Positions 23,401-38,400 of a DNA stretch of 64,000 nucleotides are shown here, piece after piece. The DNA comes from Capra hircus. Taxonomy: Eukaryota > Chordata > Mammalia > Artiodactyla > Bovidae. Both the position numbers and the translations under genes were made by a program. The first letter of the stretch is position 1. Each line of letters begins with the position of its first letter. Below the pieces are notes generated by a model. That model had not been told where the DNA came from, did not search any database, and saw nothing but the letters and a program-made list of their open reading frames with translations. The stretch covers positions 48,601,345-48,665,344 of the forward strand of contig NC_030822.1 of NCBI RefSeq assembly GCF_001704415.2, given 5' to 3'.

Positions 23401-26400
23401 ATTTTACAGATAAGGAACTGAGGCATGTACACACACAAAGTGAGAAAATTGCTTAAAGCCACCCATTTTTGAAATTGGGCACTCTGATATTGGTAGCTAA
23501 ACTATTAACCACTAGCTGTGTTATCTTCATAAATAATTAGAAATTAGTCAATTAGTGCTGCTATATTGGAAATAAGGAAAACATGGGGAGAAAAATTATT
23601 CTAGCAGATTAATTATGCAAAGACCCTGGTGCTGCAAAAAGCTTGGCTCTATTGGAAGTTCTGAAAGATTAAAAATCAATTTAGTTGGGACTTCCCTGTT
23701 GGTCCAGTGGCTAAGACTCTGCCCTCCCAAGGCAGGGGTCCCGGGTTCCATTCCTAGTCAGGGAACTAAATCCCACATGCTGCAACTAAAGATCCCCAGT
23801 GCCACAACTAAAGAAATTCTGCATGCTGAAACTAAGAACCTGAAGCAGCCACGTAAATAAATCAATATTTTATAAAAATTGATTTAGTTAAATTTAATAA
23901 ATATTGGATTTCCAATACACACACACACTCTCTCATGAAGGAGCTACTTGAAGAGATACATATCGAGACTGAGATAAGCAGGATGTTCTAAAGGAGAGCA
24001 GAGGAGGAGCCGCTGGCTGAGAGTCCTTGGGGAGAGGTCGAGGTGTGCTTCTGGTAAGAAGGCACAGTTGATTTGCATGTTTATAGAAGGCACTGCCCTC
24101 AGGAAATCACAAGAGCAAAGACATAGGCGGGCCCATTCTGGAACTTCTAAGCGGCTGATCCAAGTAGAGTGCAAGTTTCAGCTTGTGGGGTTGCAGGACC
24201 AGAAAATGAAAGGTCTTGTCTACCATACCAGGGAGCTGAGAATTCTTCTTATAATGTCATGGTGTTCTTGAAGGATTTTCAGAGTGAAAAGGGCATCTTT
24301 GTGTCTTAGAGCAAGCACTCTGGCACTCTGTGAGGCACACTGATTTAAAGAGGACTCAAGTAGAAGAATCAAGAGTATTTGAATAGTTTCCAACTATACA
24401 ATAAGGGCTTAAAGTACAGTCATGGGTGGCTGGGATGCCAAGCAATGGGTGAAGCTTCCTGAGCTGGTTAATTGCCAGGGTATTGGGAGTGAGAGTGAGG
24501 GGAACTGAGAAAGAATATACAGGAAGGGTTGGAACAGACGTGTTGCTTGTTTTTCTTTTCTTTCCATCACGCCTCTCAGCTTATGGGATCTTAGTTCCCC
24601 AACGAGGGATCAAACCTGTGCCCATTGAGTGGAAGCTCAAAGTCCTAACCACGGAACTGCCAGGGAAGACCTGGATGAGGTGCTTAAAATAGGCTAGCCA
24701 ATGACCGAGATCCCAAGGTTAGCTTTGCGCTTTAATCTGAGCAGAAATGTTGCATCCCTCTTATCTAGGACCCTCAGATATGCAGGAAACATTTAAGGGT
24801 GGGTAGGCAGCCTCAGGAATATTTCAATTTCATCCTAGGCAGTAGAGGCACTAGGATTCTGGAGCATTCCTCCTGGTTCTAGGATGGAAACTTGGTTGAA
24901 TTTCCAAAGTAAGAGTGCTCAGAAGAAGAGTCAGGAACTCACAACACACACTTTTCCCCTGTATTTTTCAAATGGAAAAATTAGGACAGAGATGCTCAAT
25001 TTTCCATGCCAACTATCTTGGCCACTCTTTCACCCTTTCCCCTTTCTCTTTGGCTTTGAGCAAGAAAAATCTTGATGTAAAATACAGAGAGAGGGACTTA
25101 CATCCATCTCCTTCAGGGCATTTCACAACTGCTACGTAGGACCTGATGCAGCAGAGCAACTGCCAGAAGGTTGAGCTGATTCATCTGTTCCATCTGAGTC
25201 CTAACAAATTGTCCTGCCTCGTCTCCCTAAAAACACATCCGGAGCAGGACACCAGGAATGTCATGAGACACAGTCCCACAACAGCTGTAATTCATATATT
25301 TAATCTGTTTGCAGAAGAGTTAGATTTATATTCACTGTTCCCCCATCACACTCCTATTGACCCTTGGCTTAGTCTCAGCATTACGTTTCTTAGAATTAAG
25401 AACAAAATAAAACAGAGAGGCACACAAGCATCTGATAGTCAAGGTATGACTGGGGAGGAAAAAAAAAGCCAAATTGCAAGGCTGTAGCTGAACCCCAACC
25501 CTGTCAAAAGTGTTTTGAAATTCTCTTATGAAATAAGGGTCATTTAATTATATTAAGATTATTTTGAAGTTGTATACACTTGGCTTTCCAAAGATGTTAA
25601 ATATTTACCTGTAGTTATCTCTTCTTTCTTCATTTAATATTAGGACAGGAACTTCCCCAGTAGTCCAGTGGTTAAGAATCAATGCTCCCACTGCAGGGGG
25701 CATGGGTTCAAGCCCCAGTTATGGAAGATCCCATATGTTGCAGGGTGTGGTCAAATATATATTTGTGCTCAGTCGCTTCAGTCATGTCCAACTCTTTGTG
25801 ACCCTATGGACTGTAGCCCACTAGGCTCCTCAGTCCATGAAATTCTCCAGGCAAGAATACTGGAGTGGGTTGCCATACTATCCTCCAGGGGATCTTCCTG
25901 ACCCAGGGATCGAACCCGAGTCTCCTGTGGCTCCTGCACTGCAGGTGGATTCTTTACTGCTGAGCCACTGGGGAAGCCATGTATATGACAGGAACTAGAG
26001 GAAAGGGAGGGAAAAGCAATACACCAGAAAAGCCCATATACACAGAAGGTGACCCTCATGCTTGATCTTAAGACCTATAGAGGTGGTGTTTACATGAAAA
26101 TGAAAGGCATTTCAGGAGAAAACTTTATGATCCAAGACAAAGACACATCAGAGGACACTGTTCAGAAGCACAGGACTCGAGTTTGGGGATTAGGCTATTC
26201 AGAGATCCGAGGGCAGGGGCCAAAGCTGAGATGTGGTCCAGGCGGCACTGGCCTTAGGGGCCACATTCACAGAGTCAAACTGTGGACCACAGCTTGAAAC
26301 AGACCAGGTGAGGGAGCCAGTGGAGGTTTTTAGCCAGGGGAGCTTCCCTATACAAATGAATAGAACGCAGGGGCTGAAAAACTTGGAAACCTTAGGGGCT

Positions 26401-29400
26401 TCCTAGAACCCAGAATCCATCTGATAAAAATGATCGTGAGGGCTTCCTATCTCATTCCCCCCAAAATCCTGTGAAATAGCTTGTCCCCGTGTGACAGCTG
26501 AGAACCTTGGGGATTAACCAAGTTCATTAGCTGAACCAAGGCACGCAGCAAGTGGAGGAGCTCCCTTTTGAGTACAGAAGACTACTGACTTCCCAGCCAG
26601 CTCTCTCCATCACTGTCCCTGGTATAGTGTTTTTCAAAATTAGGACTCAGTAATGGATCATAAGGAATCAGATTTTTTTTTCTTTTTAAACTTTTACTTA
26701 CGCTGGGTCTTCATGGCTGCATGCAGGCTTTCTCTAGTTGAGGTGATCAGGAGTTGCTCTTTGTCGTGATGCATGGGCCTTTCACTGTGGTGGCTTCTTT
26801 GTTGTGGACCATAGCCTCTGGGCGCACAGGCTTCAGCAGTTGCAGTACTTGGACTCTAGAGCCCAGGCTGAGTAGTTGTGGCACACAGGCTTAGTTGCTC
26901 CCAGACCTGTGGAATCTTCCCAGACCGGGGATCGAACCCATGTCCCTTGCATTGGCAGGCAGATTCTTAACCACTGGTGGGGTTAGTCGCTGAGTTGTAT
27001 CCAACTCTTGCAACACCATGGACTGTAGCCCACCAGGCCCCTCTGTCCATGGGGTTTCCCAGGCAAGAATACTGGAGTGGGTTGCCATTTCCTTCTCCAG
27101 GGGATCTTCCCAACCCAGGGATTGAACCTGTGTCTCCTGCATTGCAGGTAGATTCTTATTCTTTACCATCTGAGCCACCAGGAAAGCCCAATTTGTGCTA
27201 TAAATCTAAATGATCATCATCAGAAGGAACTCTGCCCTTGCTCAAAAGCTGTCCTTTAAATTTAAATCTTGTTATAAGCCTGGGAGGTCGGTAAGGTAAG
27301 GATTGTTACAATAGTTCTTTCAATGCGTGAGGAAAATTAGACCTCTCCGACTGCACAGGAACCTGGAATGTCAGGTCCAAGAATCAAGGCAAATTGGAAG
27401 TGGTCAGACAAGAGATGGCAAGGGTGAATGTCGACATTCTAGGTATCAGCGCACTAAAATGGACTGGAATAGGTGAATTTAACTCAGATGACCATTATAT
27501 CTACTACTGAGGGCAGGAATCCCTCAGAAGAAATGGAGTAGCCATCATGGTCAACAAAAGAGTCTGAAATGCACTACTTGGATGCAATCTCAAAAATGAC
27601 AGAATGATCTCTGTTCGTCTCCAAGGCAAACCATTCAATATCACAGTTATCCAAGTCTATGCCCCAACCAGTAACGCTGAAGAAGCTGAAGTTGAACGGT
27701 TTTATGAAGACCTACAAGACCTTTTAGAACTAACACCCAAAAAAGATGTCCTTTTCATTATAGGGGACTGGAATGCAAAAGCAGGAAGTCAAGAAACACC
27801 TGCAGTAACAGGCAAATTTGGCCTTGGAATGCGGAATGAAGCAGGGCAAAGACTAATAGAGTTTTGCCAAGAAAATGCACTAGTCATAGCAAACACCCTC
27901 TTCCAACGACACAAGAGAAGACTCTACACATGGACATCACCAGATGGTCAACACCAAAGGCAGATTGATTATACTGTTTGCAGCCAAAGATGGAGAAGCT
28001 CTATACAGTCAACAAAAGCAAGACCAGGAGCTGACTGTGGCTCAGACCATGAACTCCTTATTACCAAATTCAGACTGAAATTGAGGAAAGTAGGGAAAAC
28101 CGCTAGACCATTCAGGTATGACCTAAATCAAATCCCTTATGATTATACAGTGGAAGTGAGAAATAGATTTAAGGGCCTAGATCTGATAGATAGAGTGCCT
28201 GATGAACTATGGAATGAGGTTCGTGACATTGTGCAGGAGACAGGGATCAAGACCATCCCCATGGAAAAGAAATGCAAAAACGCAAAATGGCTGTCTGGGG
28301 AGGCCTTACAAATAGCTGTGAAAAGAAGAGAGGCGAAAAGCAAAGGAGAAAAGGAGAGATATAAGCATCTGAATGCAGAGTTCCAAAGAATAGCAAGAGG
28401 AGATAAGAAAGCCTTCCTCAGCGATCAATGCAAAGAAATAGAGGAAAAGAACAGAATGGGAAAGACTAGAGATCTCTTTTAGAAAATTAGAGATACCAAG
28501 GGAACATTTCATGCAAAGATGGGCTCGATGAAGGACAGAAATGGTATGGACCTAACAGAAGCAGAAGATATTAAGAAGAGGTGGCAAGAATACATGGAAG
28601 TACTGTACAAAAAAGACCTTCACGACCCAGATAATCACGATGGTGTGATCACTCATCTAGAGCCAGACATCCTGGAATGTGAAGTCAAGTGGGCCTTAGA
28701 AAGCATCACTACGAACAAAGTTAGTGGAGGGGATGGAATTCCAATTGAGCTGTTTCAAATCCTGAAAGATGATGCTGTGAAAGTGCTGCACTCAATATGC
28801 CAACAAATTTGGAAAACTCAGCAGTGGCCACAGGACTGGAAAAGGTCAGTTTTCATCCCAATCCCAAAGAAAGGCAATGCCAAAGAATGCTCAAACTACC
28901 GCACAACTGCACTCATCTCACATGCTAGTAAAGTAATGCTCAAAATTCTCCAAGCCAGGCTTCAGCAATACGTGAACCGTGAACTCCCTGACGTTCAAGC
29001 TGGTTTTAGAAAAGGCAGATGAACCAGAGATCAAATTGCCAACATCCGCTGGATCATGGAAAAAGCAAGAGAGTTCCAGAAAAACATCTATTTCTGCTTT
29101 CTTGACTATGGCAAAGCCTTTGACCGTGTTGATCACAATAAACTGTGGAAAATTCTGAAAGAGATGGGAATACCAGACCACCTGACCTGCCTCTTGAGAA
29201 ATCTGTATGCAGGTCAGGAAGCAACAGTTAGAACTGGACATGGAACAACAGATTGGTTCCAAATAGGAAAAGGAATACGTCAAGGCTATATATTGTCACC
29301 CTGCTTATTTAACTTCTATGCAGAGTACATCATGAGAAACACTGGACTGGAAGAAACACAAGCTGGAATCAAGATTGCCGGGAGAAATATCAATAACCTC

Positions 29401-32400
29401 AGATATGCAGATGACACCACGCTTATGGCAGAAAGTGAAGAGGAACTAAAAAGCCTCTTGATGAAAGTGAAAGAGGAGAGTGAAAAAGTTGGCCTAAAGC
29501 TCAACATTCAGAAAACGAAGATCATGGCATCTGGTCCCATCACTTCATGGGAAATAGATGGCAAACAGTGGAAAGGGTGTCAGACTTTATTTTTGGGGGG
29601 CTCCAGAATCACTGCAGATGGTGACTACAGCCATGAAATTAAAAGACGCTTACTCCTTGGAAGAAAAGTTATGACTAACCTAGATAGCATATTCAAAAGC
29701 AGAGACATTACTTTGCCGACTAAGGTCCGTCTAGTCAAGGCTCTGGTTTTTCCTGTGGTCATGTATGGATGTGAGAGTTGGACTGTGAAGAAGGCTGAGC
29801 GCCAAAGAATGGATGCGTTTGTACTGTGGTGTTGGAGAAGACTCTTGAGAGTCCCTTGGACTGCAAGGAGATCCAACCAGTCCATTCTGAAGGAGATCAA
29901 CCCTGGGATTTCTTTGAAAGGTTGATGCTAAAGCTGAAACTCCAGTACTTTGTCCACCTCATGCGAAGAGTTGACTCATTGGAAAAAATTCTGATGCTGG
30001 GAGGGATTGGGGGCAGGAGGAGAAGGGGACGACCGAGGATGAGATGGCTGGATGGCATCACGGACTCGATGGACGTGAGTCTGAGTGAACTCCGGGAGAT
30101 GGTGATGAACAGGGAGGCCTGGCGTGCTGAGATTCATGGGGTCACAAAGAGTCGGACACGACTGAGTGACTGAACTGAACTGAACTGTCTCTAGAAAACT
30201 TGGATTCTAAACCTTTCAGACTTTCAACAGTGAAGGCTTTGCCCAAGATGAATGAATTTCAGAGTTCAGATGTGAACCCAAGCCTCCCAGAATTAAAGCC
30301 CTTTGCCCCTCCCCCATGGCTTGCAGGTTCTTTGGAAAAGAATGTAGGCATTCAAGATAAAACCTCTGCCTGGGAGTAAATACCGGACCTTTGATGGAAA
30401 TCATGCAGTTCCTGTACTTTCCAAAATGTTCCTCAGCTTGAAGACAGTGTTCAGGAGACCCCTAACTAGGGGCTAAGTTGTGGGGTGGGGGTGGAAGTTT
30501 TCAAGCCAGGGTGGGGAGAAAGCCTCTACTGGAGTGAGAATGAGAATTAGCTCTCATGTAGGCAGGTTCCCTGCCCCAGTGCTCCAGGGCCTCCTCCAGG
30601 TCTGCGGTCACCCTGAGTTCACCAGTGACTCACTGAGTCTTTAGTCACAGGCCCAGCCTTACCCATGGATGACAACTCCTCTTCCTCATACCCTCTCTTC
30701 ACTCTCCTAAAAATTCTCTAACTGACCATGCTTGCCAACTTGCTTTATGTTTTTTTGGCTGTGCTGCTTGCCTTGCAAGATCTTAGTTCCCCAAGCAGGA
30801 ATCAAACCCATGTCTTCTGCGGTGGAAACTTGGAGTCTTAACCTCTGGACTGCCAGGGAATTCTCCCAGTTTGCTTTAAAAAGCCTTTGCAGAGTTCGCC
30901 TCAGCCTTAGGGAGAAGCTGGATGGTGCTGTCCTAATGAAGCTGTCCCAATTCCCCCGCCACCCTCATTCCAACAAGAAGGAGACAGTCCCACGTGCTGT
31001 TCTCAGTAGCCTTTCAGGTTCTCTAATGTAGAGACTCAGCACGTTGAACCTGCAGACCACACCCTAAGGGAGGCAGCCTAGGAGGACAGGGAATGCACTG
31101 AAACAGGAAACAGCCTTCAGGGGATCTAATTCCCTTTACTGTCATACTGAAGTGAATTTCTCCCTGCCTGAGCCTGAAAACCTGCCCCTTCCCTGTAATA
31201 CACCATAGGGAAGTGTTTCCTGAACGTCAGCTTTATGCTTAGAGTCCAAGTTTTCTGGAGATGAATTAGGGTCTAATTTTCCTCGTGTATTAACTCCTGT
31301 AGAAATAGAAATTACCTTGTGGAATGCTGATAGTGATGTCAAGTTTCCTATCCGTAGGATGCAGATGGTTCCTGTTTATAGAGATGCAAATGAATTTTGT
31401 CCAAAGGAGTATGTAAATCTCTTTAGCCCAATTCTCCTTTGAACTTGTTGGTGACAGCTTTCTGGTTCCATCATAAATGAATGAGTTAAACTTTTTGATA
31501 TGTGTTTATTCTCTTTGTATATGAGCATCATGATTTTACCTTTAAAAAAAAAAAAAAGAAAAAGTTGTCCTTTAAAACTGTTGTTGTTGTTTAGTCACTA
31601 AGGTGTGATTGACTCTTTTGCGACCTCAAGGACTGTAGCCCGCCAGGCTCCTCTGTTCATGGGATTCTCCAGGCAAGAATACTGGAGTGGGTTGCCATTT
31701 CCTTCTCCAGGGGATTTTCCCCACCCAGGGATTGAACCAGCATCTCCCACATTGTGGGCAAATTCTTTACTGCTGAGGCACCAGGGGAAACTAGGGCAGG
31801 AAAAATTATCTTTTCCCCTCTACTCACCTAAGTGTTCAGGGTGGGGCACTGTCAGTTAGATTGAAAAAAGGCAGGTTCACAAGAAAAAAGCAAACAGTAT
31901 TGTGTAAATAACACCTGGGCATACCCAGTGATGAGTAACTCAAAGAGGTGGTTAGAACTAGGGCTCTGTATATTGACCTAATTTAGTAGGGGAAGGGAGG
32001 AGTAGAAAGGGCGCTTATGAAAGAGCAAATGGACACTTAGAAGAACAGATGGGAGATATGCTGGTTTGTGACATAGTCTGAGTGAGATGTCCACCTCTGC
32101 TCTCCCAGAAGGGAAGATTAGAGTTGCCCTGGGAAAGAGGATTTAGGGACACTCAGATTCTTTGGGGAGGCTCTGCTTTTAGGCAAATAAAGGATTTCAG
32201 GAACTCAAGTGCCCTTAATCCTTATGCATATGCAAAGTGACATATTTGGAGGTGGCATGTCCTGGTCCCCAAATTATAAAACTCATTGCTTTTTATTGTT
32301 ATCATCTCTAGAATAGTGTCAAGTGTAGAGTATGTTTCAATTAGTGTTTATTAAATAAAAGATTACAGGGTTGCAAAACTGGACAACAGACATACATAAA

Positions 32401-35400
32401 ATCAGTATGAGGCTTCCCTGGTGGCTCAGTGGTAAAGAATCCACCTGCCAATGGGTTTGACCCCTGGGCTGGAAAGATCCCACATGCTGAGGAGCAACTA
32501 AGCCTGTGTGCCACAACTACTGAGCCTGTGCTCTAGAGCCCAAGAGCCACAGCTACTGAAGGCTAAGCACCCTAGAGGCCAGGCTCTGCATCAGGAGAAG
32601 GCATTCACAATGAGAAGCAACTAGAGGGCAGCCCTCACTCTCCACAACTAAAGTTAAAGCCCACATACCAACAAAGGCCCAGCACAGGCAAAACTAAATA
32701 AACAATACACTTATTTTTAAATTAAGTAAATTAAAGAATGGCCTGAAGGATCCCCCAGACAATGCCCAGAATTACAGAAAGGGGATCCAGCAAACTGTCT
32801 GCCCAACATCCTGACTTTCACAATTTTTCCTCATGTAAAAATGGTGCCAAGACATGCTATGGATGACAGCAGAGACCATTCTAAGCTTGTGTCATATCAG
32901 GGAAGGTTTCATAGGGAGCCTTAACATTAACTTGGGGTTTAAAATAATGACTAGGAATTATCTGGGGCTTCCTAGGGGGCTCAGCAGTAAAGAATCTGCC
33001 GCCAAGCAGGAGACGTGGGGAAGATCCCCTGGAGGAGAGAATGGCATCCCACTCCAGTATTCTTGCCCAGAGAATCGCCATGGACAGAAGAGCCTTTTGG
33101 GCTATAGTCCAAGGGGTTGCAAAGAGGTGGACATGACTGAGTGACTAAACAACAACAAAAAGCTTATTGATACATTATTATGTAGGGTAGTTTGGAGAGG
33201 ACAGACATCTATAGTGGCCAGACAGCTGGAAGTATAAAAATGGAGCTCAAAAATGTGCAGGTGTCTGGACTTCCCTGTGGTCCAGTGGCTAAGGCTCCAC
33301 GCTCCCAATATAGGGGGCCCAGGTTCGATCCCTAATCAGGGAACTGGGTCCCACATGCCACAGCTGAGTGTTCACATGCCGCAACTAAGACCTGGTACAA
33401 CCAAATAAATAAATAAAAATACATATTAAAAAAAATGTGTTAGCGATAGAGATAAGGATGTCAGAATTATCACAATAGTTGTATTGGTTGAAGTGAGGGG
33501 ACAAAATAAAATACTGAAAACATTTTAAGTCATATTATCTATTACCTTAATTTTCTCTTATTTGATTCTCCAGCATTTTGTCCCTCAAAAGATTGTGAGG
33601 CCCTCGGGGTAGGAACTATGTCTTATTCATGATTGTTTTCAGAGCCTGGCAAAGTACCCGATGTGGGCACTCAGTAAATATTTGGTGAAGAAAAAGAACA
33701 TACAGAGAAAGGAGAAAACACTTTTTTTTTCAGAGATGTGGTAAGGGCAAAATGGATGATGCTGAAACGTTCTAATATAATGGTGAGAGAATTTATGGCC
33801 ATTTTATTGGATGGCTCCTGGTCTTTTCAGGAAGGCATTTCCTGAGCTGCAGAGAGTCACGTGATTAACAACAGGGTTCAGGGATTAGAGTGAAACAGTT
33901 TGGAACAGCTGAAGCCAAAAATGTGCTTAGGGGACTCCCATGTGCTTGCTTTTTTTTTTTTTTTAGTGCTGTTCCATGTGTCTGGAATGCTCCCTCTGGC
34001 AATCTTTGCCCTGCCTCTCTCATCTCTTACTTGGCCTACTCATCTTTCAAAGCCTAACTCAAATGCCACTGACTTTTCTGGGAACATTCTCTCTTGATAC
34101 TATTTCAAGTTAGTCATTCCTTTTTCTATGTGTATACTTCTCTCCTTGTTAATCCCACTAGATTATAAATTACTTGAAGATCAGAAGAGAGTTTTACTTC
34201 ATCTGAATAGCCTCCTCCTGACCTGGTGGGGAGCAGTCATTCCATAAATGTTCGCTGACGTTTAAATCAAGTACGTTTAGGAATATGATTGCTAAGTGGC
34301 AGCAAGGGCATAACTGAAGTTATCAGTCTTGGAAGACAAGATCAGCATGGTTTTTGTGATTAGTAGTAGGTGATGGGGACTTCCCTGGTAGTACAGTGGT
34401 TAAGACTTCGTGCTGTCAATGCAAGGGGCATGGGTTTGATCCCTGGTTAGAGGCCTAAGATCCCACATGCTGCACAGCTTGGGCTAAAAAAAAAACAAAA
34501 CAGCAAAAAAACAAGCCAGGAGGTGATGGATAACAGAACCAGGAAAAGTTTCAAGGACTACAGGTCATGATGCTGTGTGCTTCTTCGCTCAGTCGTGTCC
34601 GACTCTTGTGAGCCCATGGACTGTAGCCTGCCAGGCTCCTCTGTCCATGGGATTCTCCAGGCAAGAATACTGGAGTGGGTTGCCATTTCCTTCTCCAGGG
34701 GAAATCTTCCCGACCCAGGAATTCCAACCCAGGTCTCCTGAATTGCAGGCAGACTCTTTACTGACTGAGCTACAAGGGAAGCCCTCGTACAGATCATGAT
34801 GAAAATTCAAGAAAAATCATGATTATTTTTTTCTGTTGGGGAAATCTCAACTTTGGTCTCCCTAGAAGTGAAAACAATGACATGAGGCCCATGTGTATTT
34901 TATGGAAGGAAAAGACAGTTTCTTCTCACCTAGCTTACTCTTGTATGCTAATCCACAGTGAAGTCAAAAAGAAGGAAAGTCACCGATGATTCCCTCAGTA
35001 TCAGACCTGGATTGTAACATTAACTTCTATTCCTTAACTTCAGCTGGACCCTGAACTTTCATAAAGGCAAAACACATCTTATTGTTTCACATTTTCTCCC
35101 TCATTTCCAAACTTTCTGGAAGAGCAGTTTATGAGCAGTGAAATGAATGCGGGTGGAAGAGCAGTTTATGAGCAGTGAAATAAATGAATGCGGGTGGGGA
35201 AAGGAGAGGTAACCGTGGTAACCAGAACAGTGAACAGGATGGCTTCAGATGGCCACGTTCAAACCCTGGTTCTGCTACCTGCTTGTGAAATGGGGACAGA
35301 TAAGCTTGCTTGGAAATACTGTGTGAGAAATAAACTAGACGTAAAAGCACTTAGCGCAAGGAGTATCTGAACCTTGACCAGATCACGTGCAAGTGGTAGG

Positions 35401-38400
35401 AAATGCAAAGTGAGGAGGAAAGGTATGCGGGGGGAGGGGGGGAGGTAAGACTCCTCCCCTCCCTAGCTTCCAGGCTCTCCTTTTCCCTCAGAGTCAACTC
35501 TGGAGACCATTCTGTGCATTTTCTTCTTTCCTGGCCTCAACTGTGAGAACTAGAGTCTGTAATTCAAATTTAAAACCCCTTACTGCACAGGGAACTATAC
35601 TCAGTATTTTGTAATAACCTATAGGGAAATCTGAAGGAGATTTTATATATATATAAGTATATAATATGTATTATATATAAGCCCACATTATATATATTTA
35701 TTAAGTTATGTAAATATATATTATATATATATATATAAAATATGGGCTTCCCAGGTGGTGCTAGTGGTAAAAAACCTGCCTGCCGATGCAGGAGACATAA
35801 GAGACCTGGGTTTGATCCCTGGGTCGGGAAGACCCCCTGGAGCAGGGCATGGCAACCCACTCCAGTACTCTTGCCTGGAGAATCCCCATGGACAGGAGCC
35901 TGGAGGGCTACAGTCCATAGCGTCACACAGAGTCCAACATGACTGAAGCGACTGAACACACACACGCAGTTCAGTTCAGTTCAGTTCAGTTCAGTCGCTC
36001 AGTCGTGTCCGACTCTTTGCGACCCCATGAATTGCAGCACGCCAGGCCTCCGTGTCCATCACCATCTCCTGGAGTTCACTCAGACTCAAGTTCATCGAGT
36101 CCGTGATGCCATCCAGCCATCTCATCCTCTGTCGTCCCCTTCTCCTCGCGCCCCCAATCCTTCCCAGCATCAGAGTCTTTTCCAATGAGTCAACTCTTCG
36201 CATGAGGTGGCCAAAGTACTGGAGTTTCAGCTTTAGCATCATTCCTTCCAAAGAAATCCCAGGGCTGATCTCCTTCAGAATGGACACATATATAAAATAT
36301 ATATATTATTATATCTATAATATCACTGAATATATCTTATATAAATCTATATATTAAATTTATATATTATATAAAATGACTGCTGTACTACCTGAAACAT
36401 GATATTGTAAATGAACTATACTTCAATAGAAAAAATACATATGAAATTTTAAAAATAAAATTCCTTACCTCTAAAATGGAAAGGTGCTGAGCATTTAATG
36501 GAACAATTACTACTTTATAGTTAAAAGGCTACACAAATATGAGGGGCTGTTATTCTCAGGAGAAGGAAGGCCTAGACAAACACAGTGTATTTAATTCTGT
36601 CCAGAGCACAGGTCTCCTGCAGTCAGCCCCAAGCTTGACTGCTCTGCTCCACTTCCTTGCCTCATCTTGCCTGCAGCAGGAGGGGAGGCTGAGAGCCACA
36701 CAGTGTGACCCTGCCTCTGTCTGTCCCACAGGTGATTACTTACTCCAGCCATCACGTCTACAATAACTTGACTGAGGAACAGAGGGGCCGAGTGGCCTTC
36801 GCTTCCAATTTCCTGGCAGGAGATGCCTCCCTGCAGATTGAGCCTCTGAAGCCCAGTGATGAGGGCCGGTACACCTGCAAGGTGAAGAACTCAGGGCGCT
36901 ATGTGTGGAGCTACGTCATCTTAAAAGTTTTAGGTAAGACAGAGTGCCCCAGTAAGTACCTATATCTTATTAATAAGGGACAGGCAAATGTATCACAGTA
37001 GTACAAAACATCTTCAATACTTCATACTTTTTAAAAATAATTTTCTTTGTTTAGTTTTGGCTGTGCTGGGTCTTCGTTGCTCTGTGGGTTTTTCTACAGT
37101 TGCAGCGAATAGGGGCTACTCTCTAGTGTCGGTATGTGGCCTTCTCGTTGCAGCGGCTTCTTTTGCTGTAGAGCACGGACTCTAGAGCTCGAGGGCTTCA
37201 GTACTTGCAGCTCCTGGGTTCTAGAGCACAGGCTCAGTAGTTGTGGCACATGGCCTGTTGATCCGAGGCATGTGGGATCTTCCCGGATCAGGTGAAGCCA
37301 TGCCTCTTGCATTGTTAGGAGGATTCTTTACCACTGAGCCACCAGGGAAGCCCCCAATATATCATATTGTACAGACATCACCTAGTCCAGTTCCCTGGGG
37401 AAAAGCATGTATGTTTTGTATTTGACCCATAATGAAAGAAGAGAATCAATTTTCCATAGTAGCTCATTGTGCTGTGCTTAGTCATTCAGTTGTACCTGAT
37501 TCTTTGTGACCCCACGCACTGTAACCCACCAGGCTCCTCTGTCCTTGGGATTTTTCAGGCAAGAATACTGGAGTGGGTTGCCATTTCCTCCTCCAGAGGA
37601 TCTTCCTGACCCAGGAATTAAACCTACATCTCCTGTGTCTCCTGTGTTGCAGGCAGATTCTTTATCCGCTGAGCCATTGAGGTAGCTCATTACAAAAGTT
37701 AAATGTCCTCTCAAGTTTAAGTAGTATCCTCATGGTGAAACAAATCTCTCAGATCTGATTCAAATCCATTTCTTTGTTTTGTGACACAGCAAGAGTTCCT
37801 AACTTCTTCTTAATTGCTTCCAAGTTCATGAACTTTTGTCCCTGTTTCAGTGTTAATCAAATCACCCTGGCACTTTCCTGGTGGTCCAGTGGTTAAGACT
37901 TCTTGCTCCCATTGCAGGGGCCTGACTTTGATTCCTGGTCAGGGAACTAAATCCTATGTGCCACAACTAAGATCCGGTGCAGCCAAATATATAAATATTT
38001 TTAAAAATAAGGAAAATCACACTCAACTTTTCTAAAATTTCCAATTATAAAAGGTTTTGGGGAATTCTCCATTGGTCCAGTGGTTAGGACTCTGAGCATC
38101 CACTGCAGGGGGCACAGGTTCAGTCCTGGTCCCTCCTCCCCCAAAGAATACAGATTCCTGGGCCCTCAGTGAGTCCCACCGAGTCCAAGTAGGGCCCCAG
38201 GAATTAGGGAAAAAGACCAAAACATTTTTTTCTTTAAGAAGTGATGAGGGAGTTTCTGAGGCAGCCTCTCTAAATTACATCAGCACTATTGGAAACAGCT
38301 GGAATTGGGTGTGTATGCGTGCAGGGGATGGAAGTGGGTATATTTTGGGGAGTGAGATGTAAAGGATGGAGAAGTAACAAAGGAATATTAAATCCACACT

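Larger units (their letters stand above)
35580..36450 (+). repeat. L1 3' UTR with AT-rich tract, split by SINE and BovB
   Basis: L1 parts 35580-35743 (tgcacagggaactatactc then expanded TA-rich sequence) and 36285-36450 (ctgctgtactacctgaaac, ctatacttcaatag). A Bov-tA SINE and a BovB end sit between them. Confidence 0.8.
20442..36731 (+). other. CLMP: CLMP intron 2
   Basis: 16.3-kb intron rich in nested SINE/BovB/L1. Stretches where I see nothing identifiable: 22246-22814, 23869-24545, 24673-25646, 25979-26439, 30188-30744, 30865-31571, 31796-32411 and 34786-35117. A G-rich run (ggggggaggggggg) sits at about 35431. Confidence 0.9.

Noticed and set aside
27604..29925. Endonuclease and reverse-transcriptase open frames as host genes
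   Set aside because: They are pieces of a disabled BovB LINE, with copies elsewhere in the same window.
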